From Acanthococcus lagerstroemiae (lineage: Eukaryota; Arthropoda; Insecta; Hemiptera; Eriococcidae), in the NCBI GenBank assembly GCA_031841125.1, contig CM063114.1, positions 45,777,574-45,841,573 on the forward strand: DNA of 64,000 nt, given 5' to 3'. The position numbers were made by a program, and so were the translations under genes. Numbering within the stretch: position 1 is the first letter of the stretch; each line of letters opens with the position of its first letter. Below the pieces are notes generated by a model, which worked only from the letters and a program-made list of their open reading frames with translations, was not told where the DNA came from and made no database searches. Below are positions 23,610 to 35,570 of the stretch, one piece after another.

Positions 23610-24759
23610 GTTAGACAAAACGATTTTTTGTCATTTTTTCAGACAAGCATTTCACTTTTTTTTATTTCATGAGTTCTGTCATGTTCGTAGTTTTGTGTTT
23701 TTGTTTCTTCATAGTTTTGTTATGTCATGACAAAATTATTTTGTCATAATGCCAATACCTATCAATTTACAGGTATTTTTACATACAATCCAGTTCCACC
23801 AATCACCAATCTTATTCTAACACAGGTTGCATACTCAGAGGCTAAGAAACTGATTAACTGCAGAGGACATGAATATTCATTCGTTATATTGTTACATCTC
23901 TGAGATAGTTAATTCATATTCCCAATTACCTTCACTGTTATGCCGCATTTCTTTCCTTCTTCAGTTGATATTACTACAAGTTGACAAATAGGTGCTTCGA
24001 TTGTAAGTGAAATACTGGTGATGGGTTGAGGGACATCCCATACTTGATTCAGGCGGATTCCATTTTTTCAACTTCTTTTTGACTTCTAATTTCCAATTCT
24101 GAACCACAGGTTTGCTAACTGCTATAGCTCCAGTCTAACATTTTTCAATTTTTAACTTTTCAACTTCAGTGTTTTGATGAACAAGGATAATTAAGATTTC
24201 AGAACTTCCCTTTGATACTACCGCTAACCGGACAGGAAAAGACAAAACTTACAATATTATAATTTCAAAAGAGGAAAGACAATAGTATTCCATTATTCAG
24301 GGAAAAAATCGCAAATTCCGCCAAAATCAAAAGTGAAATGAGAGAGCCAGGCCAAATAACTGATAACACAAATCTGGTTCGGTAATAATTTAATAATTAT
24401 TAGCCAATTATTGGCTTCTCTGGCCTCCGTTGACTTGTGAAGTTTTGGCTGATCACTTATTTAACAAAAAGTGTCGGGGGGGGGGAAGACTTAATGTACG
24501 ACTCAGTTTAGATACATCTCCTAGGACACCAGTTCATGTTCTTTCAGTCTTCCTCTTCCGTACTTCTTGCTTCTTGTTCTTTTCCATCAACTTCACGCAA
24601 TGACAAAATGCCATAACAAAATTTTTTTGTCATTGATTCAATTTTTTGTTACGTCGTTTCCATTTTGTTATATGGCAAAACTGATAAATGGTTTTGTCAT
24701 TATTATAAAATTCCTAAAATTCAATTGTCATTTTGTGATTTTGTTTTGTTATGTCTAAC
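23610..24759. mobile_element. Candidate DNA element with GTTAGACAAAAC ends
   Basis: The left end GTTAGACAAAACGATTTTTT and the right end, whose complement reads GTTAGACATAACAAAAC, are inverted over about 12 bases with one mismatch. Both subterminal zones (23620-23760 and 24600-24745) are dense in TTTTGTCAT and its complement, a pattern typical of transposase-binding subterminal repeats. There is no ORF and no clear target-site duplication. It is a plausible non-autonomous element about 1.15 kb long. Confidence 0.45.
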
Positions 24760-25477
24760 AACGCTGGTGAAAATGAATGAGTGATCATGGGTACTTTCAA
24801 ATAGAAGAACTGTTATCTTCAGGAGGGTAAAAAACGAGTACAAATTATTCTACCAGTAGAACTGATTATAATTCAATTTTTTGGTGACAATGCAGTTAAA
24901 TTTAGTACAAATTTCCTTTGAAAGTGAATTTCTAATCGATTTAATCATAGCTGAAGTTTGCTACAGACTTACGGTAAATCATAGATGATCACTCACATAC
25001 ACAGGACTGCCAACACTTAGAACTGTGTAAGTGTAAATCCCAATTCTATAAGTACTAAAGTCTGTTCCAACTAACCTATAGAAACTTCCAACGGAGTGGG
25101 CGAAATCTGGTGGCTGTTTTAAAAGCCGCACGTTATCATCAATATAGAAAAATAACGACAAAAAGTGAAGCAGGATACTTCGTCAATTTTACATTACTAT
25201 TTCACAGTTTTCCACCAGAATTTATTACCTTATGATTTTTTATTCGTAATTAATTAATTAATTAATTAATTAAGATGATTCATGCTGTGGACGTAGTAAA
25301 ACGCATTGACTGTCGTGAGGAAGCGATAAGAAAAGCGGATGAAGAACTAAAATTTTAATGTACTCTGTGCAAACTAAGTGTAATTGATAAATTTGATCTT
25401 GCTTCACTGTTGTTGTTATTTGTTTTATCAGTAACAACGATACTAGCGCGCCACCACCTTGGAAAGTTCCTACACAA
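24760..25477. other. Intergenic, no feature seen
   Basis: AT-rich sequence with a short (AATT)n-like run near 25248-25272. Nothing coding or repetitive is recognised. Confidence 0.3.
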
Positions 25478-25645
25478 CATGCAACCCGCAGTGGATAGCG
25501 CACTGATCTCGGAATCCGGAGGTCCCGGGTTCGAGCCCACGTAGCCACTCGCTACATTTCGATCTAGGCCGGTTTTTCGGCAAGACGTGAAGAGGGCTAA
25601 GACAGCCCTAACAGCCTCCCCGACGTCTCTGAGGTAATGTTGGGA
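25478..25645 (+). mobile_element. tRNA-derived SINE (Arg-like head)
   Basis: The sequence GTGGATAGCGCACTGATCTC resembles the A-box and D-arm of an arginine tRNA. It is followed by an anticodon-loop-like CTCGGAA and an excellent B box GGTTCGAGCCC at 25528-25538. The anticodon stem is not well paired and there is no 3' acceptor complement, so this is not a functional tRNA. A non-tRNA body rich in GCC/AGCC follows (CGGCAAGACGTGAAGAGGGC). A pol III-type SINE head is the best reading. Confidence 0.65.
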
Positions 25646-26653
25646 AACAGGTTGAGAGCAAAATTAGAAAAAGAAACATCCCCCCCCTCCTGTATCTTCT
25701 GTCACTGATTGTTCTTGTAAGTAAATTCTATTTCGGGTAGTTTTAAATATTGCTATTTTACCCTTCCACCCATTCACATGCATTTATAGGTTTCTAGTTA
25801 CAAGTTAGCACCTCTGCAACTTGATCAACAAAAATTTCAGAATTAATTTTATTGAACAAAAATGTGTACAATCACAGATATGTACCTATCTATACCCATC
25901 AGTATGTAAATATATAGTCTTTCAAGCAGTTCTTGAATCAACGAATTTGAAGTATGATTTATTCCGCTAACATTTTTGCAAACTTAATATCAGGTCTCTG
26001 GTCATATATTTACTGATAACTAATTCTTATCTACGACTGATTTTTATAAATCCCTCATAAGCATACCTACTTGATATTTTCATTATTCGTATCTACAGTT
26101 ATACTCGTCATCTTCACTTATATAACAGTCTTTCAAATTTGTCACCGTGCTACCTACACTAGAAAATTTCATTTATGAGCTTACACATACGTTCAAAAAA
26201 TGAACTACTCTGGGAGATTCAATACCAAAATTCCCCCGTCAGGGATTTATTTGGAAAGTTGGGTTATACGATTGTTCGTGTTGGTGATGTTTCAGTATTT
26301 TAGATTACTCTGTATCAGACTATAAAAAATGCCACACAACAGACCCTGTGATAGTCAGCATTTGCTTTCATTTCCAGGTAACCAACCCAAAGGGACAATA
26401 AATTAGTTTCTCGCCTTGTTAGTGGTACCTTGATGGGTCGGATCCAAAAACTACTATCAACTTCAAAACGTTGTAACTTAACTCCCATCTCCAATTTTTT
26501 GAAGCTGTAGAGGCCTCGATTATAGATAAGAAGCCAAAAGTAAAAAGATACACAAAATTTTCATACTTTTTCTCCTTTAATCTTTCCAGAAATTTTGCAA
26601 GATTAACTCATTTTTCTCATTTTTTTGTCAGCCATTTTCTTGGCTCCCCCTCT
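25646..26653. other. Intergenic, no feature seen
   Basis: AT-rich unassigned DNA with no credible ORF. Only short low-complexity tracts are visible. Confidence 0.3.
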
Positions 26654-27541
26654 TTTCGTCCACAGACATTTCGTCCACGAGACACTTCGTCCAATGAGAC
26701 ATTTCGTCCAGGGAAATTATGTCCGAAACCTTTTGGTCTTAGGTTCGTCCAAAATCATTTTCAACAGAAATATGTACTCAAAATTTATTATAAGTGTATA
26801 CGATGTACGAGAATCTTACGTACATATAGGATAATATTACGTTACTTAAAAATGCTATTCTTCTTGGCCTGAGACCACACTTGATTCTGGACACTACACA
26901 TTACGTAATTTCAAACAATAAGAAATTGCTCTAAGGTATACAAAAATCTCATAGTCGTTTTTATATTTCTCATAATTTTGGACAATCACCTTTATACGCT
27001 ACTGATTGCTCACATATTTTTTCGGGACAGGGTGCTTGATCTTCGCGTAGCCACCTAGCAGCTGCAAAATTAGAGTTTCATTCATTTTTTGGTCTTTCTG
27101 GACGCGCTCCAGGAATTTCCAAACTGATGCGTGGTGTACTCCCAGTGATTTCTGAAAGCTCATATTCCAACCCTTAACGAATTATTTGTTCGGGGTTCAT
27201 CATGAAGCACGCCTTTCGTATACGTTCCACACACTTGGAGGATATCGCGGTGGTACAGCCTTTCTACGTCCTTTGCGAGGACGTCCTCTGACGTACGTCG
27301 TTTCAACATAAGTGGCCAAACTATGTACGTCTTCATGAATCTCCTAGATATTGTCGTCGAAAACACTTTGTAAATCGTCTAAGGGAACGAAGCGTAAGGC
27401 AAAGAGTCTTGATAATTCGCAGCGGGAACAGATACCGGACGAAATATCCCTTGGATAAAAAACGATTGGACGAAAAAAGTTGGACGAAGTGTCATTGGAC
27501 AATCTTTTTTGGACGAAATGGCTGTGGACGAAAGGTCGTGG
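26654..27541 (-). mobile_element. Mutator-like element remnant with transposase C-terminus
   Basis: Both ends carry clusters of the octamer TTCGTCCA/TGGACGAA: at least five on the left (26654-26752, TTCGTCCA orientation) and five on the right (27432-27535, TGGACGAA orientation), so the termini are inverted with subterminal repeats. The interior minus-strand frame (27366-27160, shifting frame and continuing to about 27010) reads GVLHDEPRTNNSLR, then GWNMSFQKSLGVHHASVWKF and LERVQKDQKMNE. That is the conserved C-terminal block (RTNN…W…F…HP-x-W-x-F) of MULE-type transposases of insects. One frameshift follows NNSLR. The N-terminal DDE part is absent. Confidence 0.65.
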
Positions 27542-27860
27542 AACCATTTTCTCGCTCTCTCTTTCTCCTCTCCATGGAAAATAATAAGAAACTTTGTGAT
27601 TTGAAGAGTTGTTGCCTAACAGCATTTTGACTCCAGCATGTGTCTGAAATTCTTTTGATGGTGGCTGCATGTAATATTTAGAATAACGTATCAAAACGCT
27701 GGACTTGGGCGAATCATTTTTAAATTCTTAACAAATGTAGGCAGAAAAATGCTTTCCTTTTTTTCTTGCGCGGGGGGGGGGGGCGTAAGATACCCGCTTG
27801 TCTTGACTGACAATTTTACAGTCCAGTACATATGAGACGGTTTTCAGATTTTTTTCCCCC

Positions 27861-30800
27861 TTAAATCTTGGGTAAAAATTCTTTCATCTCGACACTAACT
27901 ACTTCGTTTTCTACATTCTGTCTCTTCAAGTTCGGTGGGATCAAGCAGGCTAATATCGAGCTCACTGACAAAACGATTACCATTCCTATGTTGGAAATAT
28001 AATCGCCGAATGTTCGTATTGCGAAACCGTAAAGTGAAGTCATGCCAATACTGAAGAACTGAACGAACAGGAATAGTGTCGCTATTGACGTATTTTCTGA
28101 AATTGGGTAGGTCACTTCTATGCACGTTTGAATTCCTGTTCCGTAATAACCCTGTAAAAAGAACCTGAAAAAGATCGAGTTATTTTAATGTGCTGCAAAA
28201 ATAGGTACATCAAACTGGTAGGCGAATCAGTGCAAGAACTTACCCCACCAACGTGGCGCTAATGTAAACGTATGACATATTCTTCCATTCCAAAGATGCA
28301 GTCAGCAACGCCAGAGATATGGCTCCTCCGGCTGTTAATATGATCGCATTTTCTCTGGAGATGAAAATAAACAGCTATGAACTCGTTTGATAACAAATTC
28401 TGCCATTTGTAATTTACTATCTAAGTGGGTACATCGTAAAGAGAAGAGTTAAAATAATAGGTCATAATATAAGACATCCAGCGATATTCCGATGACAGTG
28501 GGACATATGGGGGTGAACGTACACCATATTGGCCCCGGGACACCGCATCCTCTATCCTAGAATTACCCCAGTTGGGCCTGCATCAGGATAGGGGACATCC
28601 AGGGATATTGTTATTATTGCTAGAGGGAATGGTTGAGGGAAGGAACTGGAAAGAAAAGCAAAGAATGAGCTATGAAGAGCAGATAATAAAGGAAACAAAG
28701 TAAAATCCTTCTCAGAGATGAAAAGAGTAGAGCGTAGGAGAGAAAAAAATGGAGACGCAAACAATAGGTCGAGGGACTAAGGAATATAACAAGTGGGTAT
28801 ATAGTACCCATGAAGTACCCCTGAGAGGACTCTCTCTGGCCACTGATATGATACTCGAAAGAGTAGTTTCCAGGGCCAAGGGTGCGGAGTCTGGGGAGCC
28901 ACTTTGATATTTGGCATGCGTGCATCGCCATACGCTCCACCAAACCACCCCTAAGAGGGATTATTCAACAATCTCTATAAATCTTAGGGATCGCACACGG
29001 AAAGAAGAGTAAATGTCAGAAATTCACGACTAATAATCTTCTTTTATCTAATCCTGTAGTTGTTCCGGGGATAGGGAGTGTAGACAAGTTACTGTGTTGT
29101 ATAACAAAAGTAATTCGGGCTATCAAAGTTTTGATTATTACAAGGGTTGTCCAAGAAGTAAGGTTCCCTATCTTTGTAATTCCGTTGCATGTGTTGTAGA
29201 GTAATGCGGTGAACGGAGAATGTAGCGCAGGCTTATCTGACAACACTGTAAAAATATCAAATGCGCATGTTGAGGAGTAACGGTGACAAATCCAATACAG
29301 GAAACGAACGTCCATCTAAAAGTGTAGTGCGTTTCGTTTTATTCTTGACAGCGAAACATGAACCACCTGGCGCCATCCATCGGCAATTTTGATCAAAATG
29401 TTCGGCCCAGATGTAATTACAGTGCAACACGTGCATAAGTGATGTCACGCGTTTTGTAGTGGTCGGCGCTAGGTGCATGATCTATCACGTGAAGGTCATC
29501 CCGCACTACAAACTTGGACGGACGTTCGCGTATAAGATCATGAGATCCATGTTTCGTTTACTGGTTCACTGTTGCTTCTCAACATACGCATTTGACATGT
29601 TTACAGTGTTGTCAGATAAGTCTGTGCAACATTTCCCCATTCACCGCATCGCTCTACAACGCATGCAATGGAAATGAAAAGATAGAGAACCTTACTTCTG
29701 GGACAACCTACATATGATTCGTCAGAATCATATGTCGGTGAAAGAGATAAGCCAATACCTGCATACTTGATGTGTCTTATTGAGCCATTATAACTTATTA
29801 TGACTTCATTACCTTGAAAAAGATAGTTACAATCCTATGCTAAGTTTAACTTCAATGATTAGTATACTCAGTGGCGTCGCGCGGTGCTCTTTCTCAGGTG
29901 TTCAACTGGTGGGTCTGCGCCCTCCCTCTCCCCTCTCCACCACAAAAAATCAGTAGTATCAAAAACTTATGATCAGTATCAGTATGTAGTATAAATAATG
30001 AGTATCAATGAAGAATGAAGTTGCATCCACCAACTCACCACATAGTATGTGCATGCGCTTCCAGAACGTTCATTTTTGCTGGTGAACACCCTGCCATTTA
30101 AATTATAGTCTCCGCCTCACTCTTCGTGGTCTTTGTTGCAAACGCCACTGCAACAAGGCCAACGAGAGTGTGCAGTGTTGTTAGTAAACATCCTACACAA
30201 TTCCCATAGTAAGTGTGACAAAGATAACGCCTCTGCATTAAGACCAACAAGAGCGTGTAATGTTGTTAGTGAACATACTACGTGATTCCCATAGTATGTG
30301 ACAGAGATAAGAACCGCGCAAAGAGAAATATTCCTGCTATTTTTCAATTTTTTGAGGTTAAGCATATTTTGTATTTTAATCAAAATTTAAATCTTTCCTT
30401 GTTTCTGGAATTTTTTTTATAAGACAAAAATTAAGTGGGTGTGCAGTGAACACCTTGAATACCCAGGCACGACGCCACTGAGTATACTGTTGAATTTCGT
30501 CTACAAATTTCTATAATTTCTACGTCTTGATTGGTCGTTTACTGGGAAATGACTGCCAGATATCATGGACGCTGTTTTTGAACCCCTTTCTTTCTTATGT
30601 TCCACCAGCACTCATCTGTGAGGAGAGGGATTCATGGCTTCTTAAAAAGTAACACCAGGCGACTATAATGCTAGTTTTCTTTTCTATTATAACTTATAAA
30701 TAACGACCAATAATACATACTTGAATTTGCCAGTTTTATCCAAAATATAACTTATGATCAACGTGCTGAAGAAGCCAGATAGCATGTACAAAGTTCCAAC

Positions 30801-33800
30801 ATTTCCTGCGTCCTCTGTATGGTTCTTCAAATTAATGCATAAAAATACATAAAATTAAATTTTTACAATCATCAAGTATTACTTATAGTTTGAAAAAGAA
30901 ACCTCAATTTGGTCTACAAAGGTCCCAAATTTTTATCACCTAATCTATTTATTCTCAAATATTACCCCCCCCCCCCAATATGAACGAAAAAATCATTAGA
31001 CTTCATCATTTTAGTTTTTAGGAAGTGATGCTTTTCAACTACACCCAAATGATACTGTATGTAAGCGATGATAAAGGGAGAGAAACAGCCATGTTCTTCC
31101 CTTGGGAAGAAAGTATCAATTTTTTAACAATCTACCAAGAAGGAATAACAGAAATACTATACTTGCATATTTGGAATTTTGGCAACATTTTGATATGAAA
31201 TAAGGCACAACTAGGTCGTGAATGAAACGATGTCATTTTTTGTACTGCAAACGTCGCACTCGTGAAAACGCTTCATTTCCTCTCTTGTGGTGTAATGTAC
31301 ATATTCTATTTTTCAACACCTGCATGGAAAGTCTCATATTACTTTCTCCTGCTTCCAGCTTATTCCAAGTGATTTGACACTTTCTAAAAAGATGTTGAAA
31401 AAAAAAATTGTACGCTGCTTGGGAGGAAATAGTGAAATACGATTTTATTGCCGCACGCATAGGGCTCACAAAAATATGCTTAAAAAACAGGCGAAATATG
31501 CACATATTTTATGTTTTTTTTATGGCTACATATACCAACAATATTCCCTACAAAGTCAAATATTCGACAATATTCTACTCTAATAAGTGCATCATTGTAA
31601 AGGGGAAGATGAGTACATTACAATGGTAATAGTATTTCAACGAATTTTTCCTACTAAATTTGCTATATTTTGAAAATTTCTAGTTGAATGTTGGATGAAG
31701 GCAAGGATTTTTAAACCACACGCACACTATGGTCTTACACAATCCTACAGCGTAGTATACCTACTCATCAGATATCTATATGTACACTAGTACAGTAAAG
31801 TAAAAATAAATTATAGGACATTGTGTTCAGTGGATGGATGTAACCGATACAAATGCTTTCGGCTTATCACTTGTGCGTTCAATGACTAGGGCTGCTGATT
31901 TTATGCTCTAAAAAATAGCCAAATATGCGCATATTATATGCATTTGTCTTGTCAAAATATGCTAAAATATTCCCGTAAAACTAGAAATATGCAAAATTAT
32001 GCCGTAACAATATGGATATTATTTTAAAGAAAAATTGGAGCTCAATCAAATAGTACCATTATTTTATTAATATCATTATGGCCATAAGAATGAAAATACC
32101 GTTCGTGGCTTTGTTTTTTTGTTTTTTTTTGGTTTGTTCAAAAAATAAACAGAAAATTCAGTGATACTAGCGCTCTATAGACCCAAGTACGCTCATACGC
32201 CATTTTGAATCCAACTGCGCCTGTTGATGCCGAATTGACTATGCTGGTTGGATTCAAAATGGCGTATATGAGCGTGCTCGGGTCTACAGTACTCTCGTGT
32301 GATACTGATAATTTTTCAAGTTTGTCTTTCTTTCCGCGAAAAATCTTCTGTTTTTATTGCAATTCGAGAATATGCACCTAAAATTAGCTAAAACGGAGAA
32401 ACATGTTGTAAAATGTTGTAAAAGTGGTCATTTTATGCAGTTTTATGTAATTATACCCAAAATATGGAAAAATATGCTACAACAAATAGGGCTTGTTATA
32501 TTCAGAATTTGATGATTCGCAAAAGATATCCAAGATGTACAGAATCAGGTTCCATACAAAAAAATATGTTTTTACATGAAATTGGCAGCCCTATTAATGA
32601 CAAACTTTTTTATATTTAAAAATGAAAGAAAGAAAGAAAAAAACTCTTGAATGTGTTCAAAAATTTAGGACATTCAGTAAAATATGTTTCAAATTGGCTT
32701 CCAAAACACCGAATATATAACTATGTAGATGGAAATATGTAAAAATATGCAATTTGAAATAGGACTCATTTTACTCAGAATTTCATGTTTCGCAAAGAAT
32801 GCTTAACTTGGTTCATAAAGTCTGGTCCAGTTAAGAAAGATAACTGGTTACCCGCAATACACATCGATATATGGGTATTTTGAAGTTAGAGGGGAAAGAC
32901 GAAGTCGAGAACACATTATCAGCGCCGTGAAAAAATTATGTTTCTTAACTGGACCAAACTTTAGAAGGAAATTAAGGAAAATATGCCAAAGTGTACTTCT
33001 GGCAGCTCTAAGCCCGCACCTTCAACTAGGACCATATATGTAGTTTCATACGGGTATAATGGACCGCCATTTTCTTGCAAGTTCGGTCCGTGGACCGAGA
33101 ACTGGCCACACGTGGTATTTACCGCTCAGCTGATCAACTGACTGAACTTGCAAGAAAATGGCGGTTCATTAAACCCGTGTGAAACTGTAGGGTTCTACTT
33201 CATCTCATGCGAAAAATTCACAGACGTATTTCACCATTTTCCTCTTTAGTTGCATAATATACAATTTTTTTCACTGCATTGCATGATCAGCTGGACTTAG
33301 CCACAAAATACATGATGATACGATGACTATAACGAACAACCGCATTATTGAATGGAGGCCTTCACAGAAACCAAAAAGTACTAAAAGTATTGGCGTTTCT
33401 TTGCACAAAGTTATACTCACTGGAAAATAGTCTAAAATAAGTGGATTCAACAAGGTGGCAAGTGCATTTGATGCCGCTAAGGATAGCGAGTAAGACAAAG
33501 CAATCAACAAGAATGAAGGTCTTGAGAGAATTTTTATCACCGATTTTCCAACATTTTCAGTTTGCAGTTCTTTCTGTCGAGCTTGAGCAATACTGGGAGG
33601 ACACCGAGGTTCTTCTTTGAAAACTGAAAATCAAATTAGAAAATCAGCGTGCCGACTATTTACTTGAATAGTATTCTAGTTTGGGGCAAGAAAAGTTGAG
33701 GTGATGAGGCGAAAAATAAGAATATTTCTCAGTGAGTGATCTGTTGCACAAAAATCCCTATTTACTGTTGTTTTCATATTTTCTCAGAGGTGTATCAAAT

Positions 33801-35155
33801 TCTTTTTTTTTTTTTGTCCATGGGGACAAATGCTCTTTTTCCTAGTTCCACAATCTGGGATTAACTGACTGCAGCAATCAAGAAAGTGACGAGTGGCGTA
33901 AATACAAAAAACGATTTGGGGATACATGTTCCCTCTCCATTGGCTATCATAAAATTTAATTTTTTATTCAACTCTTTCGTCATCCATCCCCTCTTCATCC
34001 TCATCAACTGCTCTTAAAGATCGCCTTGCAACATTTTTCAGTTTTCCTAATATTTAACTGGCACCCGAGTAAATTCATCTCTGGTGCAATGACCTTTATA
34101 GTCTTTGCTTATATTCATCGTAAGTATTAGTCTACTCGGCATTAGTCACTTGTCAAACGATACCTACAGTAATCTTAATAGTGTTCTATGTAATACAAGA
34201 ATATTGATGTTGGTGTACATACACAGCACGACTAGGAATAGAGTGAGAACACAACCCGCTGCTACTGTTATGTGTAACTGGAACATTTCACGTTCCAGCA
34301 CTTGTAAATCAGTATTATCGTGAACCAGTTTCGTGGGTAATAAAAAGCTTAAAGCACCTCCGGCCTGGAATATCAAAATTTCAAGAAACAATTGGAAATA
34401 ATTAGCAAAAGTTGATGATTTGAAAGGATGTGACATGACGGACAGACATGTGGGTGATTAGTCTTGCTGACTGGTAGGATTTCACCATGGAAATGGCATT
34501 GACAATATTTTCTTAGATCTTTATCATCATTAATAACACTGCAATTACTTACTTGATCGCCAAATAATGCGAGAGCTCCAGCCAGAGTGATTTCTTTCCT
34601 TCCAAACCAAACAGCTGTGAAACGGGCTGCAGCTCCGTAAGTGAAAACTGTAAATACTCCTTCAAAACATTGCCCTATAATCACGACGTAAAATCTGTCC
34701 GGGGCTACGGCTAGTATCTTGATACAAGCACCGACACATGTCCCTGCGCTAGCTATTATCATAGTATTTCTGACTTTCTGAAAAAGTAATAAGTAGTGCA
34801 CAAGGCAACTTGTGATCAGACAGAACAAATCGCACATTTCAATTAGCCCGTATAAATAGTTTCCTCTACTTACCATATGCTCCATTACATACATACAGGG
34901 AAAGACGGCAACCACGTAACCGACCATGTATACAATTGTGGTCCACTCCACATGGCTTGGTGGCACTTGGTAATACTTGGAAACGATGTTACTGATTCCG
35001 CTGAATTCGACCCATTGCACGCCACAGGTGATCGTGTACCACATGAATAAACACATAATCAGCCATCTTCGTTTGTACAACTTGATATCATCTGGAAGTT
35101 TTGTGGTATTCGCCAATTGAGGCGACATAATTCCATTTCGCTCTGGTTTGCACAT
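27861..35155 (-). CDS. FLVCR/SLC49-type MFS transporter, gene B (7 exons, 456 aa)
   Basis: Predicted 12-TM transporter of the FLVCR family, substrate unknown. Exons in minus order are 35155-34874, 34777-34553, 34364-34223, 33623-33421, 30824-30721, 28354-28244 and 28164-27861, i.e. 282, 225, 142, 203, 104, 111 and 304 nt. Every junction is GT/AG and the phases join to 457 codons without a stop. Motifs: IKLYKRRWLIM before TM1, HVEWTTIVYMVGYVVAVFPC, GACIKILAVAPDRFY, ARFTAVWFGRKEITLAG, FKEEPRCPPSIAQARQKE in the central cytosolic loop, TEDAGNVGTLY, and CIEVTYPISENTS near TM11. Start: the first ATG gives MCKPERNGIMSPQ; the second Met aligns with the start of copy C. It lacks the N-terminal phase-1 intron of genes A and E. 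Introns hold several transposons. Confidence 0.92.
28480..28950 (-). repeat. Dispersed repeat block in gene B intron 6
   Basis: The part at about 28841-28950 is an inverted relative of 4844-4950. Nearby, GACATCCAG(C/G)GATATT occurs at about 28482 and again at 28587, and a GGCCCCGGGACACCGCATCC segment (28531 onwards) echoes the same repeat. It is a composite of diverged interspersed copies, with no coding content recognised. Confidence 0.5.
29146..29708. mobile_element. Element with ~145-bp inverted termini (mariner-like ends)
   Basis: The left end GGTTGTCCAAGAAGTAAGGT and the complement of the right end, GGTTGTCCCAGAAGTAAGGT, begin inverted repeats that continue for about 145 bases. Both include GAGT/GCGATGCGGTGAA, CTTATCTGACAACACTGTAA and CATGTTGAG. 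The GGTTGTCC…AAGT terminus resembles mariner-family ends. The central ~270 bases carry no complete transposase. It lies in intron 5 of gene B. Confidence 0.75.
29869..30480. mobile_element. hAT-type non-autonomous element with perfect 8-bp TSD
   Basis: Ends CAGTGGCGTCG (left) and CGACGCCACTG (right) enclose 612 bp. They are flanked on both sides by the identical octamer AGTATACT (29861-29868 and 30481-30488). CAGTGGCG-type ends plus an 8-bp duplication are diagnostic of hAT. Inside is an imperfect ~95-bp tandem duplication (about 30135-30310) around TGTTGTTAGT…ACATCCTAC and TGTTGTTAGTGAACATACTA. There is no transposase. It lies in intron 5 of gene B. Confidence 0.88.
31887..32593. mobile_element. 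hAT-like element TAGGGCTGC…GCAGCCCTA with 8-bp TSD
   Basis: A 707-bp element with inverted ends TAGGGCTGC and GCAGCCCTA (the complement of the right end reads TAGGGCTGCCAATTTCATG). The flanks are tcaatgac (31879-31886) and ttaatgac (32594-32601), an 8-bp duplication with one mismatch. The body is dense in AATATGC and its complement, a subterminal-repeat pattern. It contains a later insertion at 32169-32298. No transposase ORF. In intron 4 of gene B. Confidence 0.82.
32169..32298. mobile_element. MITE family 2, second copy, nested in the hAT-like element
   Basis: A 130-bp foldback: CGCTCTATAGACCCAAGTAC and TACGCCATTTTGAATCCAAC on the left pair with GTTGGATTCAAAATGGCGTA and GTGCTCGGGTCTACAGTAC on the right. 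It is flanked by identical GTGATACT octamers (32161-32168 and 32299-32306). End and core sequences relate it to 7087-7264. Confidence 0.8.
32817..32962. mobile_element. 146-bp MITE with AAAGTYTGGTCCAGTTAAGA ends
   Basis: The left end AAAGTCTGGTCCAGTTAAGA and the complement of the right end AAAGTTTGGTCCAGTTAAGA match over about 25 bases with two mismatches. It is non-coding and lies in intron 4 of gene B. The target-site duplication was not resolved. Confidence 0.7.
33039..33191. mobile_element. ~150-bp foldback MITE
   Basis: Left arm GTTTCATACGGGTATAATGG and ACCGCCATTTTCTTGCAAGT pair with right arm ACTTGCAAGAAAATGGCGGT and TCATTAAACCCGTGTGAAAC. The loop contains CGGTCCGTGGACCG. It is non-coding, in intron 4 of gene B. 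Confidence 0.75.
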
Positions 35156-35570
35156 TAGCTCCGTTTTACAATCAAGGGAAAAACAAAGAATTCAGGAACT
35201 TGGGCGGTAATTGCACACGAAGTGGACTAAGTGCTTACATTACACTGAAGCAGCCGTTACCACTTAGAAAATACCTAATAAAAATTTATGAGAGTGCTAT
35301 GAACGACTACAGAATTATCTTATCTGCCGAGCTTTATCTCAGCTTTGTATTCTTGTTAATACTCTCTTCAGCATCGGCGATGATTGTTGTCATGTACTTA
35401 CCTACTGAGAAAACAATAATATTTGAATTTGCTTGATGTTAAACGCGTGTACCTACTCAAAAAACGTGTGAATTCGCCCAGTGATCCAAATACTAAATAG
35501 AGGCGTTCTAGGCTTGGGAAGGTTATGTAGAAATGTTTGTTTCTTGTGATAAATGGCCAGGAAGTGTAGG

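Noticed and set aside
25490..25560. tRNA-Arg gene
   Set aside because: The B box is perfect, but the anticodon stem and acceptor stem do not pair and no 3' end is present. Treated as a SINE.
30117..30383. 88-codon minus ORF at the internal duplication of the hAT element
   Set aside because: Arises from the ~95-bp tandem duplication inside a non-autonomous element. No homology seen.
34164..34436. Separate small gene at exon 3 of gene B
   Set aside because: The frame is the 142-nt exon plus intron read-through. It joins in phase with neighbouring exons of gene B.
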